Assembly (NCBI GenBank): GCA_029990175.1
Contig: JARKIP010000035.1
Location: forward strand, 39,508,001-39,572,000
DNA from: Petunia secreta
Taxonomy: Eukaryota > Streptophyta > Magnoliopsida > Solanales > Solanaceae
Length of the DNA stretch: 64,000 nt
Direction: 5' to 3'
A program made the position numbers and the translations under genes. Each line of letters begins with the position of its first letter. Positions within the stretch are counted from its first letter, which is position 1. The notes below the pieces were generated by a model. It had not been told where the DNA came from. It saw only the letters and a program-made list of their open reading frames with translations, and searched no databases. This document shows, piece by piece, positions 30,700 through 43,991 of this stretch.

Positions 30700-31833
30700 T
30701 TATGAGGATGTCTTTGCCGATGAGTTACCTGAAGGGTTGGGACCTGTTAGGGGGGTTGAGTACCAAATTGATTTTGTGCTGGATCTCAAATTTCAAAATA
30801 AACCAGCTTATAAAAGCAATCATGAAGAAACAAAAGAGCTTCAAAGGAAAGTTGAGGCGTTGCTTAATAAGGGGTTTGTGAGGGAGAGCATGAGTCCTTG
30901 TGTTGTTCCAGTAATTTTGGTACTAAAGAAGGATAGGACTTGGTGGATGTGTGTGGATTGCATAGCCATAAATAAAATCATGGTAAAGTATCTCTATCCG
31001 ATTCCTGGGCTTGATGATATGTTGGATGAGTTGCATGGAGCTGAAGTTTTTTCAAAAATTGATTTGAGTAGTGGTTACCACCAAATTCGAATGAACCCTG
31101 ATGATGAGTGGAAAACTGCTTTCAAAACTAAAAATTGCTTGTATGAGTGGTTAATCATGCCCTTTGGGTTAACTAATGCACCTAGCACTTTTATGCGTTT
31201 GATGGATCATGTTTTGAAACCATTTTGGGGTAAATGTTTTGTTGTCTATTTTGATGATATACTTATTTACAAACGTTCTTTAGATGATCATCTCATGCAT
31301 GTTCAAAATGTTCTTGATGCACTTAGGGGAGAGAAACTCTATGCGAATCTTAAGAAATGTGATTTATGTGTTGAAAAAGTTATTTTTCTGGGATTTGTTT
31401 TGAGTGGGAAGGGTGTAGAAGTTGATGAAAATAAAGTGAAAACTATTAGAGAGTGGCCTGTGCCGAAGAGTGTGTCTGAGGTTAGGAGTTTTTATGGCTT
31501 GTCTAGTTTCTATAGGCGATTTATTATGGGGTTTAGTACTATTGCTGCTCCTTTGAATTTTATCATTCGGAAGGATAAAGGGTTTGAGTGGGGAATAGAC
31601 CAAGAGAGAGCTTTTGAATTATTGAAGCAAAGGGTTAGTTCTGCTCGTTTGTTACAGTTGCCTAATTTTGGTAAGACTTTCGAGGTTGAGTGTGACTTAT
31701 GGGTAGGTATAGGTGCAGTACCAATGCAAGATCAAAAACCTATTGCTTACTTTAGTGAAAAATTAAATGGAGAAACCTTGAATTATTCTGCTTATGATAA
31801 AGAACTGTATGCACTGGTTAGAGAATTAGCTTA
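30700..31833 (+). pseudogene. C2 reverse transcriptase and start of RNase H
   Basis: It is open from 30737 to the T1 insertion. Gypsy RT motifs in order are LNKGFVRESMSPC, FSKIDLSSGYHQIRMNPDDE, YEWLIMPFGLTNAPSTFMRL and the catalytic FVVYFDDILIY. The connection region (VRSFYGLSSFYRRF) and the RNase H start (EVECDLWVGIGAVPMQDQKP) follow; the expected DAS there has been altered to a shortened DLW. The frame breaks at 31833 where LTR T1 is inserted and resumes at 57828. Confidence 0.87.
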
Positions 31834-33224
31834 CGAAATGACCTTAAGTAGTCATTTCAGGAGATAGGATTCCGATTGGCATGCCAATAGTTTTAAAATC
31901 TTTGTAAGGTCCATTAGGACTTGTCTGTAAAATTTGAGCTAAATCGGACCTCGTTTGGTAGGTATCGGAAGAAGGTTTCAGTTTTCGTTGTTGGTAAATC
32001 ATAAAAAGAAGTTTTCGAGCTCGATTTTTTTGCGAATAAGCTCCGATACAAAATCCGAAAGCGTCATTAGGTTTGTATGGTCATTTTTGACCTGTGTGAG
32101 TTTTCAGATGTGAATTTCGAGGTCGTTCGGATAGTTCCGCTAAAATTCCGAAAATTTATAAATTGAGCTTTTACGTTTAATTCGCATCTTGAGTTTTGGA
32201 AATCCGATTTGAGATCCGCCTTAATAAGTACGTCACGTAAATTTTTTATAACTTGTATGCAAAATTTGGAATTATTTTGAATTTTGTAGAGTTCCGTTTT
32301 AATTTTCGTCACAAAAACCAAAAAAAAAAAGAAAAAAAAGAAAGGAAAAGAAAATAAAAAGATAGGCGGTGGTGGGTTGGCTAAGGGATTGATTCTATCC
32401 CTTATTGTCGAAAGAACAGAATTGAGAAACAAGAACCGAAAGCAGAAAATGTAAAGAGAGGAAGAAAAAGGAAAAAGGAGAATGAGGAAAAAAGGTAGAA
32501 TTTTTACCCCGAAACCTCAGGGTAATGATGTTCATTCATTATTTTAGTTTATTACGTGTGTTTGAGTATATTTTAACGGTAGAAATAGGGATATTAGACA
32601 CCATTTTAATAAGTTAAATTGATACTTTAAAGAGTAATCGGACCCCGATAATGGAAATGATTATATATTCGTACTCAGGGAGTTATGCACAACCCGTAAA
32701 TGTAATTTATTTCGGATTTGGTTATGCGTTTTTGAACCCTGTATCTAGGCCTGTATTGCGTATCGCGTATGCAAATAGGGTATTGGGTTCCTAACCGAAT
32801 TTGCCCTAAGACGTAAGGAATGAAGCCTTTAGCCTTATTTGATATATTTTTCTACTTATTGAATAGTGCGGGATCGTTTAGCAGTAAATCCAAAGGACAA
32901 AGCAGTTGTTGAGTAGCAGTATTAACTTTGGAATAAGGTAAGTGATTATATCAATTTCTTTGGTGGCATTTGGCCTTATTTTCTACCACATGTTCCTTAC
33001 GTGTATAGCTGCCGATAGGCGTACTTATTACGCCTTAGCTTTAGATTAACATTGTATATTATACATTATGCCTTGTTGTTGGTATTGCATTGAGCATAGA
33101 AGCATCGTACTCTAGTTGTGAACTTGCATATACTTCCCGGTAGTAGATGAGAGTCCCGTGCCGGTGAAGGGTCATTATTACATATACTTCTCGGTAATCG
33201 ATGAGAGTCCGATGAAGGGTCATT

Positions 33225-35568
33225 TGACACGACCCAAATTCTCGGTTAGGCCGTGCGGGCACCCGACCATCTCCCATAAACCTGTCGGGCGAACCCTATC
33301 AAGTGAATCGACATAAATTGTGAAGAATTACCTTGAAATGAAAATGAACCAAATTTTAACAACATAAGATAACTCTCAAGGATAGACAAACATACAAGCT
33401 GTCTGAATAATACAACTAACTACCCAGAATGCACAGTTTTAAAGGTTTTCAGATCAGATATCTAAGAAGGCCAAAAGATATACACACCTCCCGAAGGGAG
33501 CAAAAGTAAGAAAAACTGTAATATCTGAAGTTGGTGGCCGCAATGAACAAGATGGCTCACCGTAGACAGCTGAAATTGTACTACTCCTCAATCATGACGG
33601 GATTGGGGTCCTGGAGCAGAATCTGCCGAACGAAAAGAAAATACAAGAACAAATAGGGGTGAGTCATAAGGACTCAATAAGTGGGGCAGACTAGCCACCT
33701 CAAAGAATAGGATAACTAGCCAGGGAGAAGAAACAGATAAACCAAATTCCTTTTATTTAAATTATAAAAAAAAAACGGAGCCAGATAATAACCGGAAACA
33801 CGTATGAAACCATAAACTCAATCAGGAATGGAATACGAGCCAGAAACATATCAACGAATAAGCAATGCACATATAAGTAGAACAGTAGTCATGTACAGAA
33901 AATCTACATAATAGTATGAAATGAAATGGAATGAGATGAAATGAGATGAAATGAAATGAGATGCAAAGGGTCACATGTACCCGTAATCCCATCCCGAAGC
34001 AGAATACTCCTGCATTTGAGGGGAATCCAATCAGATAACCAATTGGAGCGGAATACTCTTGCTCCTGGGGCGGAATACTCTTGCACCCGATATAATGTAA
34101 ACCAGAGGCGGAATACTCCTGCAATCTCTTGGGGCGGAATACTCCTGCACCCGATAAAATGTAAAGCTGAGGCAGAATACTCCTGCGCTCAGTATGATAT
34201 GCAATGTAATGCATATGAATGCAATGTGATGCAATAATAACCCTTCACCGGCGTGGGACTCTTATCGACAGCCGGGAAGTAGATGCCAACTCACAACCAA
34301 AGTACAATGCTCCGATTCTCAATGCAATACCAATAACAGGACATAGCATATAATATAGAATGTAATTCCAAAGTTAAGGCGTAATGAGTACGCCTATCGG
34401 CAGCTACACACGTAAGGAACACGTGGTAGAAAATCCATGAGGCCAAGTGCCTCCAAAGAAATGGATATAAATACTTACCGTATTCCAAAGCTAGCCCTGC
34501 TACTCAACAACTGCTTTTTCCTTTGGATTAACTGCCAAACGATCCCGCTCTATTCAATAAGCAGAAAAATTATATCAAATAAAGCTAAATGCTTCATTCC
34601 TTATGTCTTAGGCCAATCCAGTTAGGAACCTGATACCCTATTCGCATACGCAATACGCAGGCCAGGCCTATGTACAGGGTTAAAAGTCCCATAACCAAAC
34701 TCTAAATAAATTACATTTATATGTTGCCCATAATTCACTGAGTACGAATATATAATCATTTCCATCATCGGGGTCCAATTGGCCCTTTAAACTATCAATT
34801 TAAGTCATTAGGGCGATGTCTAATATCCCTATTTTTACCGTAAAAATATATTCAAACACACGTAATAAGCTAAGATAATAAGTTAACATCATTACCTGGA
34901 GATTTGGGGTAGAAATTCTACTATTTTCCACCTCTTTTTTCCCTTTTTTCCTCTTTCTTTCCTATCCTTTCTTTTCTTAATGTTGTTCGTATGTTTTCTG
35001 CCTGTGTATGCAATTGCTGATGCTAAGGGATTTAATCCCTTAGCTAACCGACAATCTAATTTAATTTTTTTTAAAAATTCGCTACGACGATTAAAATTAA
35101 AATGAAACCCTAGAGAAGTCGAAATGATCCCAAATTTTTCAAGTAAGTTATAAAAAATATATGTAACATACTTGCCAAGGCAAATCTCAAATCGGACTCC
35201 CGAAACTCCAGATACAAATTAAAAGGAAAAAGGACCAAATTATTAATTCTTTCGGAACTTTAGCCGAAATCAACCGAACAACCTCGAAACTCACTTCAAA
35301 AATTCACATATATCATAAATGACCATACGAACCTAGCGACGCTTTCAGATTTCGAATCGGAGCTCATTCGCCAAAATTGTGCTCGAAAAGCTCTTTTTTA
35401 CGATTTATCGCTAACAAAAACTGAAACCTTCTTCCGATGCCTACCAGACGATGTCTGATTTAGCTCAAATTTTACAGACAAGTCGGTATGGTCCTTACAA
35501 ATCTTTTTAAATTGACGGCACGTCAATCGGGGTCCTAATTCCCGAAACGACTAGTTAAAGTCGTTTCA
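33225..35568 (-). repeat. 3' LTR of T2
   Basis: 2344 bp. It pairs with 54472-56795; by eye about 15 differences fall in the first ~245 bp, so the insertion is not recent. It contains 'gcggaatactcctgc' repeats near 34005-34185. Confidence 0.92.
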
Positions 35569-35734
35569 TTCTCCTCCACTTAGACTCTCATTCGTCCTCG
35601 AACGAGCAAGAGTCTTAAATAGATTTCAGACCTCTAATGAGAATGCTTACACCAATTTTCAATGATATTTACTACGAAACCAAAATCATATACAATGATA
35701 AGAGCTTTTATGCTTTAAAGACCAAGATCAAACC

Positions 35735-36342
35735 TGAATCGTCTAAGAGGTAAGGATACCTCTCACGCATACTGGACTCAAGCTCCCAAGTGTCCTCCTC
35801 ACGAGGACGATTATTCCATCGCACTCGAACCATCAGAATCTACTTCGATCGAAGCTTCCGGATATCACGCGCAACTATAGCAACTGGGAACTCCTCGTAG
35901 GCCAGATTCACATCTAGCTGAGCAGGGTCTAATTCGATCACTTCGGAAGGATCTCAGATACACTTCCGGAGCATCGATACATAGAAAACTGGGTGAACTG
36001 GAATAGAAGCTGGCAAGTCGAGCCAATAAGCTACCTTACCAATATGCTTCTCGATACGGAAAGAGGCAATGAACCTGGGACTAAGCTTTCCTTTCCTACC
36101 AAACCTCTTTACACCTCGCATCGGCGACACTTTCAGAAATACCATGTTGCCGACCTCAAACTCTAACTCTCGGCTCTTCCGGTTCAAGTATGAAATCTGC
36201 CTACTCTGAGCGGTCCGTAAATGATCCTGAATAACATGAACCACATCAAGAGTTTGACGAACCATATCTGAACTCATCACCTCGACATCTCGAGACTCAA
36301 ACCAGCCAATAGGAGAATGACATCGACGACCATATAAGGCCT
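35735..36342 (-). pseudogene. T2 integrase C-terminus and chromodomain
   Basis: On the minus strand, FEALYGRRCHSPIGWFE is followed by HLRTAQSRQISYLNRKSREL, VGNMVFLKVSPMRGVKRFG, KGKLSPRFIASFRI and HPVFYVSMLRK. A TGA stop comes next, then EEFPVAIVARDIRKLRSK and, after a TAG, ILMVRVRWNNRPREEDTWE. The last part is a typical Tekay chromodomain, which targets integration to heterochromatin in chromoviruses (family knowledge). It is separated from the rest of the integrase by element A, whose CAAAT target duplication lies within the Phe codon region of this frame. Confidence 0.87.
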
Positions 36343-36347
36343 CAAAT

Positions 36348-37125
36348 TGATAAGAATCAAATGCGGAAAAAGTAAAAGATAAGAACGAGACGTAACTCGA
36401 TCTCTAATCCCAAGTAGCAACGGAGAACTTGTTCCGTTACACCCCGAGAGAAGGACAAGAACACCTACACTATGCAACTACCCTCGAGCTAACGCGAGCA
36501 CGCAAGTAGAATGGTCGGAGAGGAAAAGTATTCATCTAGATCTGCTAGAAGAACTACAAGTCCAAGATCAAAGGGTTTCATTCAATAACCAAGAGCCATG
36601 CTCATGTTCAATGTTTAACATTCATCAAATATCAAAAACTAAATGTAAAATAAGCTAGGCTTGACTATTTATAGTGTTTCCCAAGCTTACACAATGACTT
36701 AAATACCCTTACTAATAAGGTTCATCAAATAAGCCACGTAGGGCAAAACAGTAAAAGAAACATAAGTTCAGCAGCTAGGAGGGGCGCCTGGGGCTGGGAG
36801 GGGCGCCTGGAACATGCTGAAGCTAGGCGGGGCGCCTGGAGCTAGGCGGGGCGCCTGGCTTGGCCTTCAGCTAGGCGGGGCGCCTGGAGCTAGGCTGGGC
36901 GCCTGGGCACTTTTCAGCTCTTAGGCAGTGAGCTTGCCAGGCGGGGCGCCTGGCTCTGCTGGGCTCTCTTCTTCCTTAGGCGTGATGCCTAGTTTGAGCA
37001 TCCGGAATGGCTTCCACTCGCCTCCTTCCTCAAGTCCTCTCCTCTCCAAGTATAAATGCGCCTCTTGGACATCCTTGACTTGGCTCCGAGTGAATGGTCT
37101 CCTTGTGGGGGTTTGGTTCTTATCA
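36348..37125 (-). repeat. 3' LTR of A
   Basis: 778 bp with about seven GC-rich units of the type AGGCG-ggg-CGCCT (plus strand) at 36775-36955. It has roughly 50 bp of extra units relative to the 5' LTR. The last part, 36921-37125, is coding for the polyprotein C-terminus. Confidence 0.92.
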
Positions 37126-40100
37126 TCCTCCCCTTCTTGAGAAGATTTCATCCTCGAAATTGAAGCATCATCACCCACGACCTCGTCACCACCTACATCC
37201 AAAGGAACCAAGTCACAAACATTGAAAGTATTAGAAACTTGATACTCACTTGGCAAGTCGACCACATAGGCGTTGTTGTTTATCTTTGAAAGCACTTGGA
37301 ATGGGCCATCTCCACGGTGTGCCAACTTCCCTTTTCTAAGGTTTGGAAACCTTTCTTTCCGGAAGTGCACCCACACATAGTCACCCTTCTTGAATTCCAC
37401 CTTCTTGCGTCCCTTGTTTTTCTTGGAGGCTACCTTTGCATAGGCTTCCTCCAAGTTCTTCTTCGCCTTGGCATGAACCTCCATCAAAGCCTTGGCTCTA
37501 GCTTTACCTTCAAAATTAACAACCATTTCCCTTGGCAAAGGGGTTAGATCAAGGGGAAACAAGGGGTTAAATCCATAGATACACTCGAATGGAGTCATAC
37601 CTATCATGCTATGCAATGTGCGATTGTAGGCAAACTCCATAAAAGGTAGACGATCAATCCAAGTCCCGGCCTTACCTCGGGTCATGGCTCTAAGAAGAGC
37701 ACCCAAGGTTCGGTTTACCACTTCCGTTTGCCCATCGGTTTGTGGGTGGTGGGACGTGGAGAACAAGAGCTTGGTGCCTAAAGCACCCCATAAACTTCGC
37801 CAAAAATGGCTTAGGAACTTAGGGTCCCTATCACTCACTATAGTTTGAGGCACACCATGTAGCTTCAAAACATTTTCAACAAACAAGGAAGCTACATGTT
37901 GGGCATCATCGCATTTCTTGCATGGAATGAAATGAGCCATCTTGGAGAACCTATCCACAACAACATAAATGCTATCATGGCCCCCCCTAGTCCTAGGTAA
38001 TCCCATCACGAAATCCATTGAGATATCCAACCAAGGACTATTAGGTATGGGGAGAGGGGTATACAACCCATGGGGGTGGGCTTTGGATTTAGCACGTTTG
38101 CACTCAAGGCAATTGTTGCAAAACTTTTCCACTTGCACCCCCATCTTTGGCCAATGAAATTATTCTTTAAGAATAGCCAAAGTCTTTCTTGTGCCAAAAT
38201 GTCCCATGAGTCCCCCGCAATGTGCCTCTTGCACAAGCAACTCCCTCCAAGAGGACTCCGGAATGCACACTCTACCATTTTTGAAGATATATCCATTAAC
38301 CCATTGGTATTTTTCAACTCTCTCCCCCTTCTCTAGAGCGTCATGGACACTCTTTAGCTTTGGGTCATGAGCATACATCAATTTAATGCTCTCAAAACCC
38401 ATGAGCTTAGAGGTGAGAGTGGTGGCTAGAGCAAACTTTCTCGAAAGCGCATCCGCCACAACATTGTCCTTCCCTTTCTTATATTGGATCACATAGGGAA
38501 AGGACTCAATGAATTCAACCCACTTGGCATGTCTCTTATTGAGCTTTTCTTGGCCTCTCAAATGCTTGAGTGACTCATGGTCACTCTTGATTACAAACTC
38601 ACGAGGCCAAAGATAGTGTTGCCAATGGGCAAGGGCTCTCACAAGGGCATACAACTCCTTGTCATATGTAGAATAGTTCAAGGAGGCCCCTTTCAACTTT
38701 TCACTAAAGTAGGCGATGGGTTTGCTATCTTGCATTAATACACCACCAATTCCCACCCCCGAGGCATCACATTCAACCTCAAATGCCTTTCCGAAGTCGG
38801 GCAATTGCAATAGAGGGGCGGTACTCAACCTACTTTTCAATTCATGGAAGTCCTTCTCTTGAGGCTCTCCCCAAACAAACGGTTGGTCTTTCTTCACCAA
38901 TTCGGTGAGTGGAGCGGCAATGGAGCTAAAGTCCTTCACAAATCGCCTATAAAAGCTTGCGAGACCATGAAAGCTCCTCACTTGAGTCACGGTAGTAGGG
39001 GTAGGCCAATCACGTATGGCCTCTACCTTAGACTCATCCACCTCCACTCCTTGGACACTCACAACAAACCCAAGGAAGACCACCTTCTCAACACCTAAGG
39101 CACACTTTTTAAAATTAGCATAGAGCTTTTCGGCTCTCAACTTCTCAAGCACTAGCCTAAGGTGTTCAACATGGTCGTCTATTGATTTGCTATAGATCAA
39201 TATATCGTCAAAATAGACGACCACAAACTTGTTGATGAATGGCTTTAGAACATGGTTCATTAGCCTCATGAAAGTGCTAGGTGCATTGGAGAGCCCAAAG
39301 GGCATCACCAACCATTCATAGAGACCAAATTTGGTCTTGAATGCGGTTTTCCATTCATCCCCGGGTTTCATCCGGATTTGATGGTAGCCGGACCTAAGGT
39401 CAATTTTGCTAAACACACATGAACCGCTCAATTCATCTAACATATCATCAAGTCGGGGAATAGGATGACGGTACTTTACCGTTATTTTGTTCACGGCCCG
39501 ACAATCAACACACATTCTCCAAGTGCCGTCCTTTTTGGGAACAAGGATCACGGGCACGGCACAAGGACTCAAGCTCTCCCTTACCAAACCTTTAGTGAGC
39601 AATTCATCAACTTGCTTTTGCAATTCCCTTGTATCCTCCGGATTGCTCCTATAGGCCGGTTTGTTTGGGATTTGGGACCCCGGGACAAAGTCTATTTGAT
39701 GCTCAATGCCCCTCAAAGGAGGCAATCCATCCGGCATTTCATCCGGGAACATGTCACCAAAATCCTTCAAAACATTCTCAAACACACTAGACAAAGGGTT
39801 AGAAGTAAAATCACAATTAGAGTTAAGGATCATACCTTTGTGCACTAGGCGTAGGAGAAACTTGGTGCCATCATTACCTTTCAAGAGCTCGCCCGGTTGC
39901 ATCATGGCACACATGCCACCGGTAGATGAAGTAGGTGGGATTGCCACCATGCTTTTGGACAAAGGGCTAGTCTCAATGAGTGACTTGGCCTTTGCCACCT
40001 CCCTCAACTCCTACATTTTCTTGTAGTCATCACTTACTTGCTTAGGAGTGAGAGGTTTAAGCACAAATCTCTTCCCTTCATGTTTGACCGTGTAAGTGTT

Positions 40101-42014
40101 GACACGTCCATCATGCACCACTTGCCTATCGAATTGCCATGGCCTCCCTAAGAGTAGGTGGCATGCTTGCATAGGCACAACGTCAAACAAATGCTCATCA
40201 ACATAACTACCCATTCTAAACTTGATCATGGCTTGTTTCATCACCTTGAGCTCTCCACATTCACTAAGCCATTGTAACCGGTAAGGTTTAGGATGCTTCA
40301 TGGTAGTTAACTTCAATTGAGCCACTAGTGATTGACTCACTACATTTGCACAACTTCCGGAATCAATTAACATAGAGCAAACAACATCTTTGACCCGGCA
40401 CCTAGCATGGAAAAGATTTTCCCTTTGCAAGGTTTCACTATCTTCCACAATCATAGCCCCTAGGCTCCTTCTCACAACCAAGAAAGTATGAGGATCCTCC
40501 TCCTCCACCGTGTCATCAAGCAAATCATTCTCCTCCACTCCCTCATCTCCCTCTACTCCCTCTACTCCCTCATCTTCCGATTCACTCTCTTTCTCATATG
40601 CATCATTACCAACAACAATCATGGTCCTCTTCGTAGGACATTCCCTAGCAAAGTGACCATAGCCCTTGCACTTGTGGCATTGTATTGAAGAAGAAGTAGG
40701 AGCATGTAATTGAGCTTTAGAGTTACCTCCCACATTAGGTGTGTTCTTCTCATACGGCTTTTTCACATCCTTGGTAGCATTTGCACCACTTATTCCACTT
40801 GCACTTGGGAACCTTGCATTTGTAGTAGGAGGCTTCCAATCCTTTGGTTTGCTTGTTGGAGTAGTAGTGCTACTCTTGTAGCGAAGGGATTTCTCCTCCT
40901 TGAGCCACTTCTCGGCCTCAACCGCATCTTCACATAGCTTGTAATGATCATCATATTTGTGGAACTTCAATTGTGAAGCTATGTCTCGGTTCAAGCCCCC
41001 TTTGAAACGGATCATGGCCGTCTCATTGTCTTCATCATCCAAGTCAAGGATCATTCGGATTTGCTCAAATTCATTGAAGTATTCACCAACCGATTTGTAA
41101 CCTTGCTTCAACTCATATAGACGCCTTTGTTGTTCAACTCGGTATTGGTTGGTCAAATACTTCTCATCCATCACACGGATCAACTCTTCCCAAGTAAGAT
41201 TAATAGCCATACCCGTCCTCCTTCTATTCCTCTTCACCGACTCCCACCAAGTAGAAGCAAAAGATTCAAAGGTGGATATTGCATACTTGGTCTTCTTCAC
41301 ATCGGGCATATCATTGGTGTCAAAGATACGCTCCATAGCCAATTTCCAATCAATGTACTCCACCGGGTCACTACTTCCTTTGAAAGAAGGAATAGTGAGC
41401 TTCACACTATTAAGATTGTTGTTGTTGTCACGACCCCCTTGGAATGGCTCCGGTTGGCCTCCATGGTGATCATCATAAGCAACATAGTCCCTTCTAACAT
41501 TCCTCCCTCCATATCCTAAGGGTGGCCCTCGACCTCGGCCTCTACCCCGGTCCACATTTCGACCCCAATTCATAGCTCGCCTTGGTTGAAAGTGATCATC
41601 AAACCCATACACATCGTCACCATAATCAACTTCCTCCCCTTCTTGAGCCTCAACAAATTGCTCAAGAGGTTGCACATTTCGGACAGGTCTTGGTAGTGGA
41701 AAGTTTCTTGGGGGATTATCCAAGATACGGGGAATGCCCGTTCGTTCAATTCTCTCTCGATCCTCCTTTACCCGTTGTTGATTGAGCAATTCAACAACTT
41801 GCTCCGGGGTAAAGGTAGGGCTACTTGAGCCTTCACCGGTCTCAATTTGGACACTCGGGGTCCCCTTTTCAATTGGGACACTCGGGGTCCCATGTTCACC
41901 TTGAGTACTCGAGGCTCCCTTTTCAAGAGAATCAATCCTTTGGTTCATGAGGTCCATCTTGGCAAGAAGATTAGCCAAGGCCTCCTTAATGAAATCTTGA
42001 CCTTCGTTGGCCAT
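36921..42014 (-). pseudogene. element A gag-pol polyprotein with two nonsense codons
   Basis: One frame of about 1697 codons from ATG 42014, broken only by TAG at 40013-40011 (R codon in the related B1 frame) and TAA near 38162-38160. Order: Gag with coiled N-terminus, arginine-glycine region (NWGRNVDRGRGRG), Gag domain, zinc knuckle CHKCKGYGHFARECP (~446), protease LIDSGSCANVVSQ (~550). RT follows (FSKIDLRSGYHQIRMKPGDE; catalytic YFDDILIYS ~933). RNase H begins EVECDASGVGIG. Integrase has a HHCC finger (HCGGLMGH, CNNCLEC) and a DDE core (DRF, SDRDPKF ~1391, DGQTEVVN ~1430), then GDYVWVHFRKERFPNLRKGK and HRGDGPFQVLSKINNNAYVV. The last ~68 residues are encoded in the 3' LTR. RT and integrase sequence resemble the CRM clade; no classical chromodomain is seen. 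Confidence 0.9.
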
Positions 42015-42019
42015 TGTAC

Positions 42020-42043
42020 CTACAAAGAAAGAAACAAGAGTTA
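42020..42043 (-). promoter_or_regulatory. splice-acceptor-like signal before A gag
   Basis: On the minus strand a TAACTAAC branch-like motif, a T-rich tract and TTTGTAG precede GTACA and the gag ATG at 42014, exactly as in B1 and B2. Confidence 0.4.
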
Positions 42044-43223
42044 GTTAAAACACCTCACTCGCTCCCTCACTTGTGTTCACTCGGATCACTCTTTTGGGTG
42101 GCGGTGGATATTTCACTCAACTTGTAGTTCCAAAGCTTCACGTAGATGATTAGCAACTCCTCAACTCAACTAAACTATTCACGAGTCACGCACACTCCGG
42201 GGTGAGTGGAGTTAATGGGACTCAATGAACGCTAGGCACTTTGAAGTGAAGGACTTGAGTTAAAAGATTCTACGCTTTTCCTTAGAAGTCTACTCTCCTT
42301 GCTAGGCACGAATCACTTAAGAGCAATCAAAGGGTTAGCACTATTCAAGTAGATCGGTTACTCAAATTAGTACTAACTAGATGTTATGTTATCAAACAAA
42401 GGGAAATACCTATGAAAATCTACCCGAAACAATACCTTCAGCACTCAGGAGGGGCGCCTGAAACTCAAGAGGGGCGCCTAGGCTGTGCAGTATTCCAGGC
42501 GGGGCGCCTGAGACTTAGGCAGTAGCCAAGTCAGGCGGGGCGCCTGGCTTAGGCGGGGCTCCTGGCCTGAAGCCCTTTTCCAACTCGTTCCAAACTCGTT
42601 TCAAGTCGATTTTCAAGCCTCAAATCCGATGTTTTCAACTTGTTTTCACAATCCAAAGATACCCAAAGTTGTTTTTGATCTTTCTTAACAAAACCCAATC
42701 AAATTTTCAATCAAACAATCAATCAAATCAAGGTTCAATCTCAAGAACTCAAGAACACAAGGGTTTAACAAAAAGGTTTCAACAAGGATTGTGATTCATC
42801 AAAGTAGGTGTTATACATGTTCAAATCCCACAAAATTGGTACCGAATTGTTTGTTTTTCAATGAAGATCAATCCCCAATAACAAGTTTCCAATCAAACAT
42901 CAATCCATCCCAAGAATCAAGCCAAAATTCATCAAGAACAAGTTCTTCAAGGGTTTAAGGGGTTTTGGGGTTTTCAATTTTTCAAACTTCACCAATTCCA
43001 ACAATTTTGGTACCCAAGTAACGGGAAATCAATCACGATCAAGAATCCATAACACCCATATCACAAATCATCCAAATCAACAAGTTACACCAAATTTTTG
43101 TATTTTCAATTTTTTTTGCAATTTTCTCCTTTCTAATAACTTCAACAACAAGAAAAACTAAAAGATGATACTAGGCACGAAGAACCAAGGGTCGGGGGTT
43201 TGTAGAAACAAAACCCGAGCCTT

Positions 43224-43235
43224 GCTCTGATACCA
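43224..43235 (-). other. primer binding site of A
   Basis: TGGTATCAGAGC on the minus strand, three bases after the 5' LTR; initiator tRNA-Met type. Confidence 0.85.
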
Positions 43236-43238
43236 AAC

Positions 43239-43986
43239 TGATAAGAATCAAACGCGGAAAAAGTAAAAGATAAGAACGAGACGTAACTCGATCTCTAATC
43301 CCAAGTAGCAACGGAGAACTTGTTCCGTTACACCCCGAGAGAAGGACAAGAACACCTACGCTATGCAACTACCCTCGAGCTAACGCGAGCACGCAAGTAG
43401 AATGGTCGGAGAGGAAAAGTATTCATCTAGATCCGCTAGAAGAACTACAAGTCCAAGATCAAAGGGTTTCATTCAATAACCAAGAGCCATGCTCATGTTC
43501 AATGTTTAACATTCATCAAATATCAAAAACTAAATGTAAAATAAGCTAGGCTTGGCTATTTATAGTGTTTCCCAAGCTTACACAATGACTTAAATACCCT
43601 TACTAATAAGGTTCATCAAATAAGCCACGTAGGGCAAAACAGTAAAAGAAACATAAGTTCAGCAGCTAGGAGGGGCGCCTGGGGCTGGGAGGGGCGCCTG
43701 GAACATGCTGAAGCTAGGCGGGGCGCCTGGAGCTAGGCGGGGCGCCTGGGCACTTTTCAGCTCTTAGGCAGTGAGCTTGCCAGGCGGGGCGCCTGGCTCA
43801 GGCGGGGCGCCTGGCTCTGCTGGGCTCTCTTCTTCCTTAGGCGTGAGGCCTAGTTTGAGCATCCGGAATGGCTTCCACTCGCCTCCTTCCTCAAGTCCTC
43901 TCCTCTCCAAGTATAAATGCGCCTCTTGGACATCCTTGACTTGGCTCCGAGTGAATGGTCTCCTTGTGGGGGTTTGGTTCTTATCA
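43239..43986 (-). repeat. 5' LTR of A
   Basis: 748 bp; TATA box at 43557-43564 (minus strand); six or seven GC-rich units at 43670-43815. It is almost identical to the 3' LTR outside the GC-rich units. Confidence 0.92.
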
Positions 43987-43991
43987 CAAAT

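Larger units (their letters stand above)
36348..43986 (-). mobile_element. element A: full-length CRM-like gypsy retrotransposon inside T2
   Basis: 7639 bp with LTRs 36348-37125 (3') and 43239-43986 (5'), and perfect target duplication CAAAT at 36343-36347 and 43987-43991. The PBS complement GCTCTGATACCA is at 43224-43235. The polypurine tract reads AAGAAGGGGAGGA on the minus strand (37138-37126). It contains one long gag-pol frame with two stops. LTRs differ at only a few positions by eye, apart from copy number of GC-rich units, so this is the youngest-looking insertion. It is a plausible source of enzymes for the B elements. Confidence 0.93.

Noticed and set aside
31834..33224. end of C2 or a new element's own gene region
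   Set aside because: Non-coding, matches the Tekay LTR start, and the C2 coding frame resumes at 57828.
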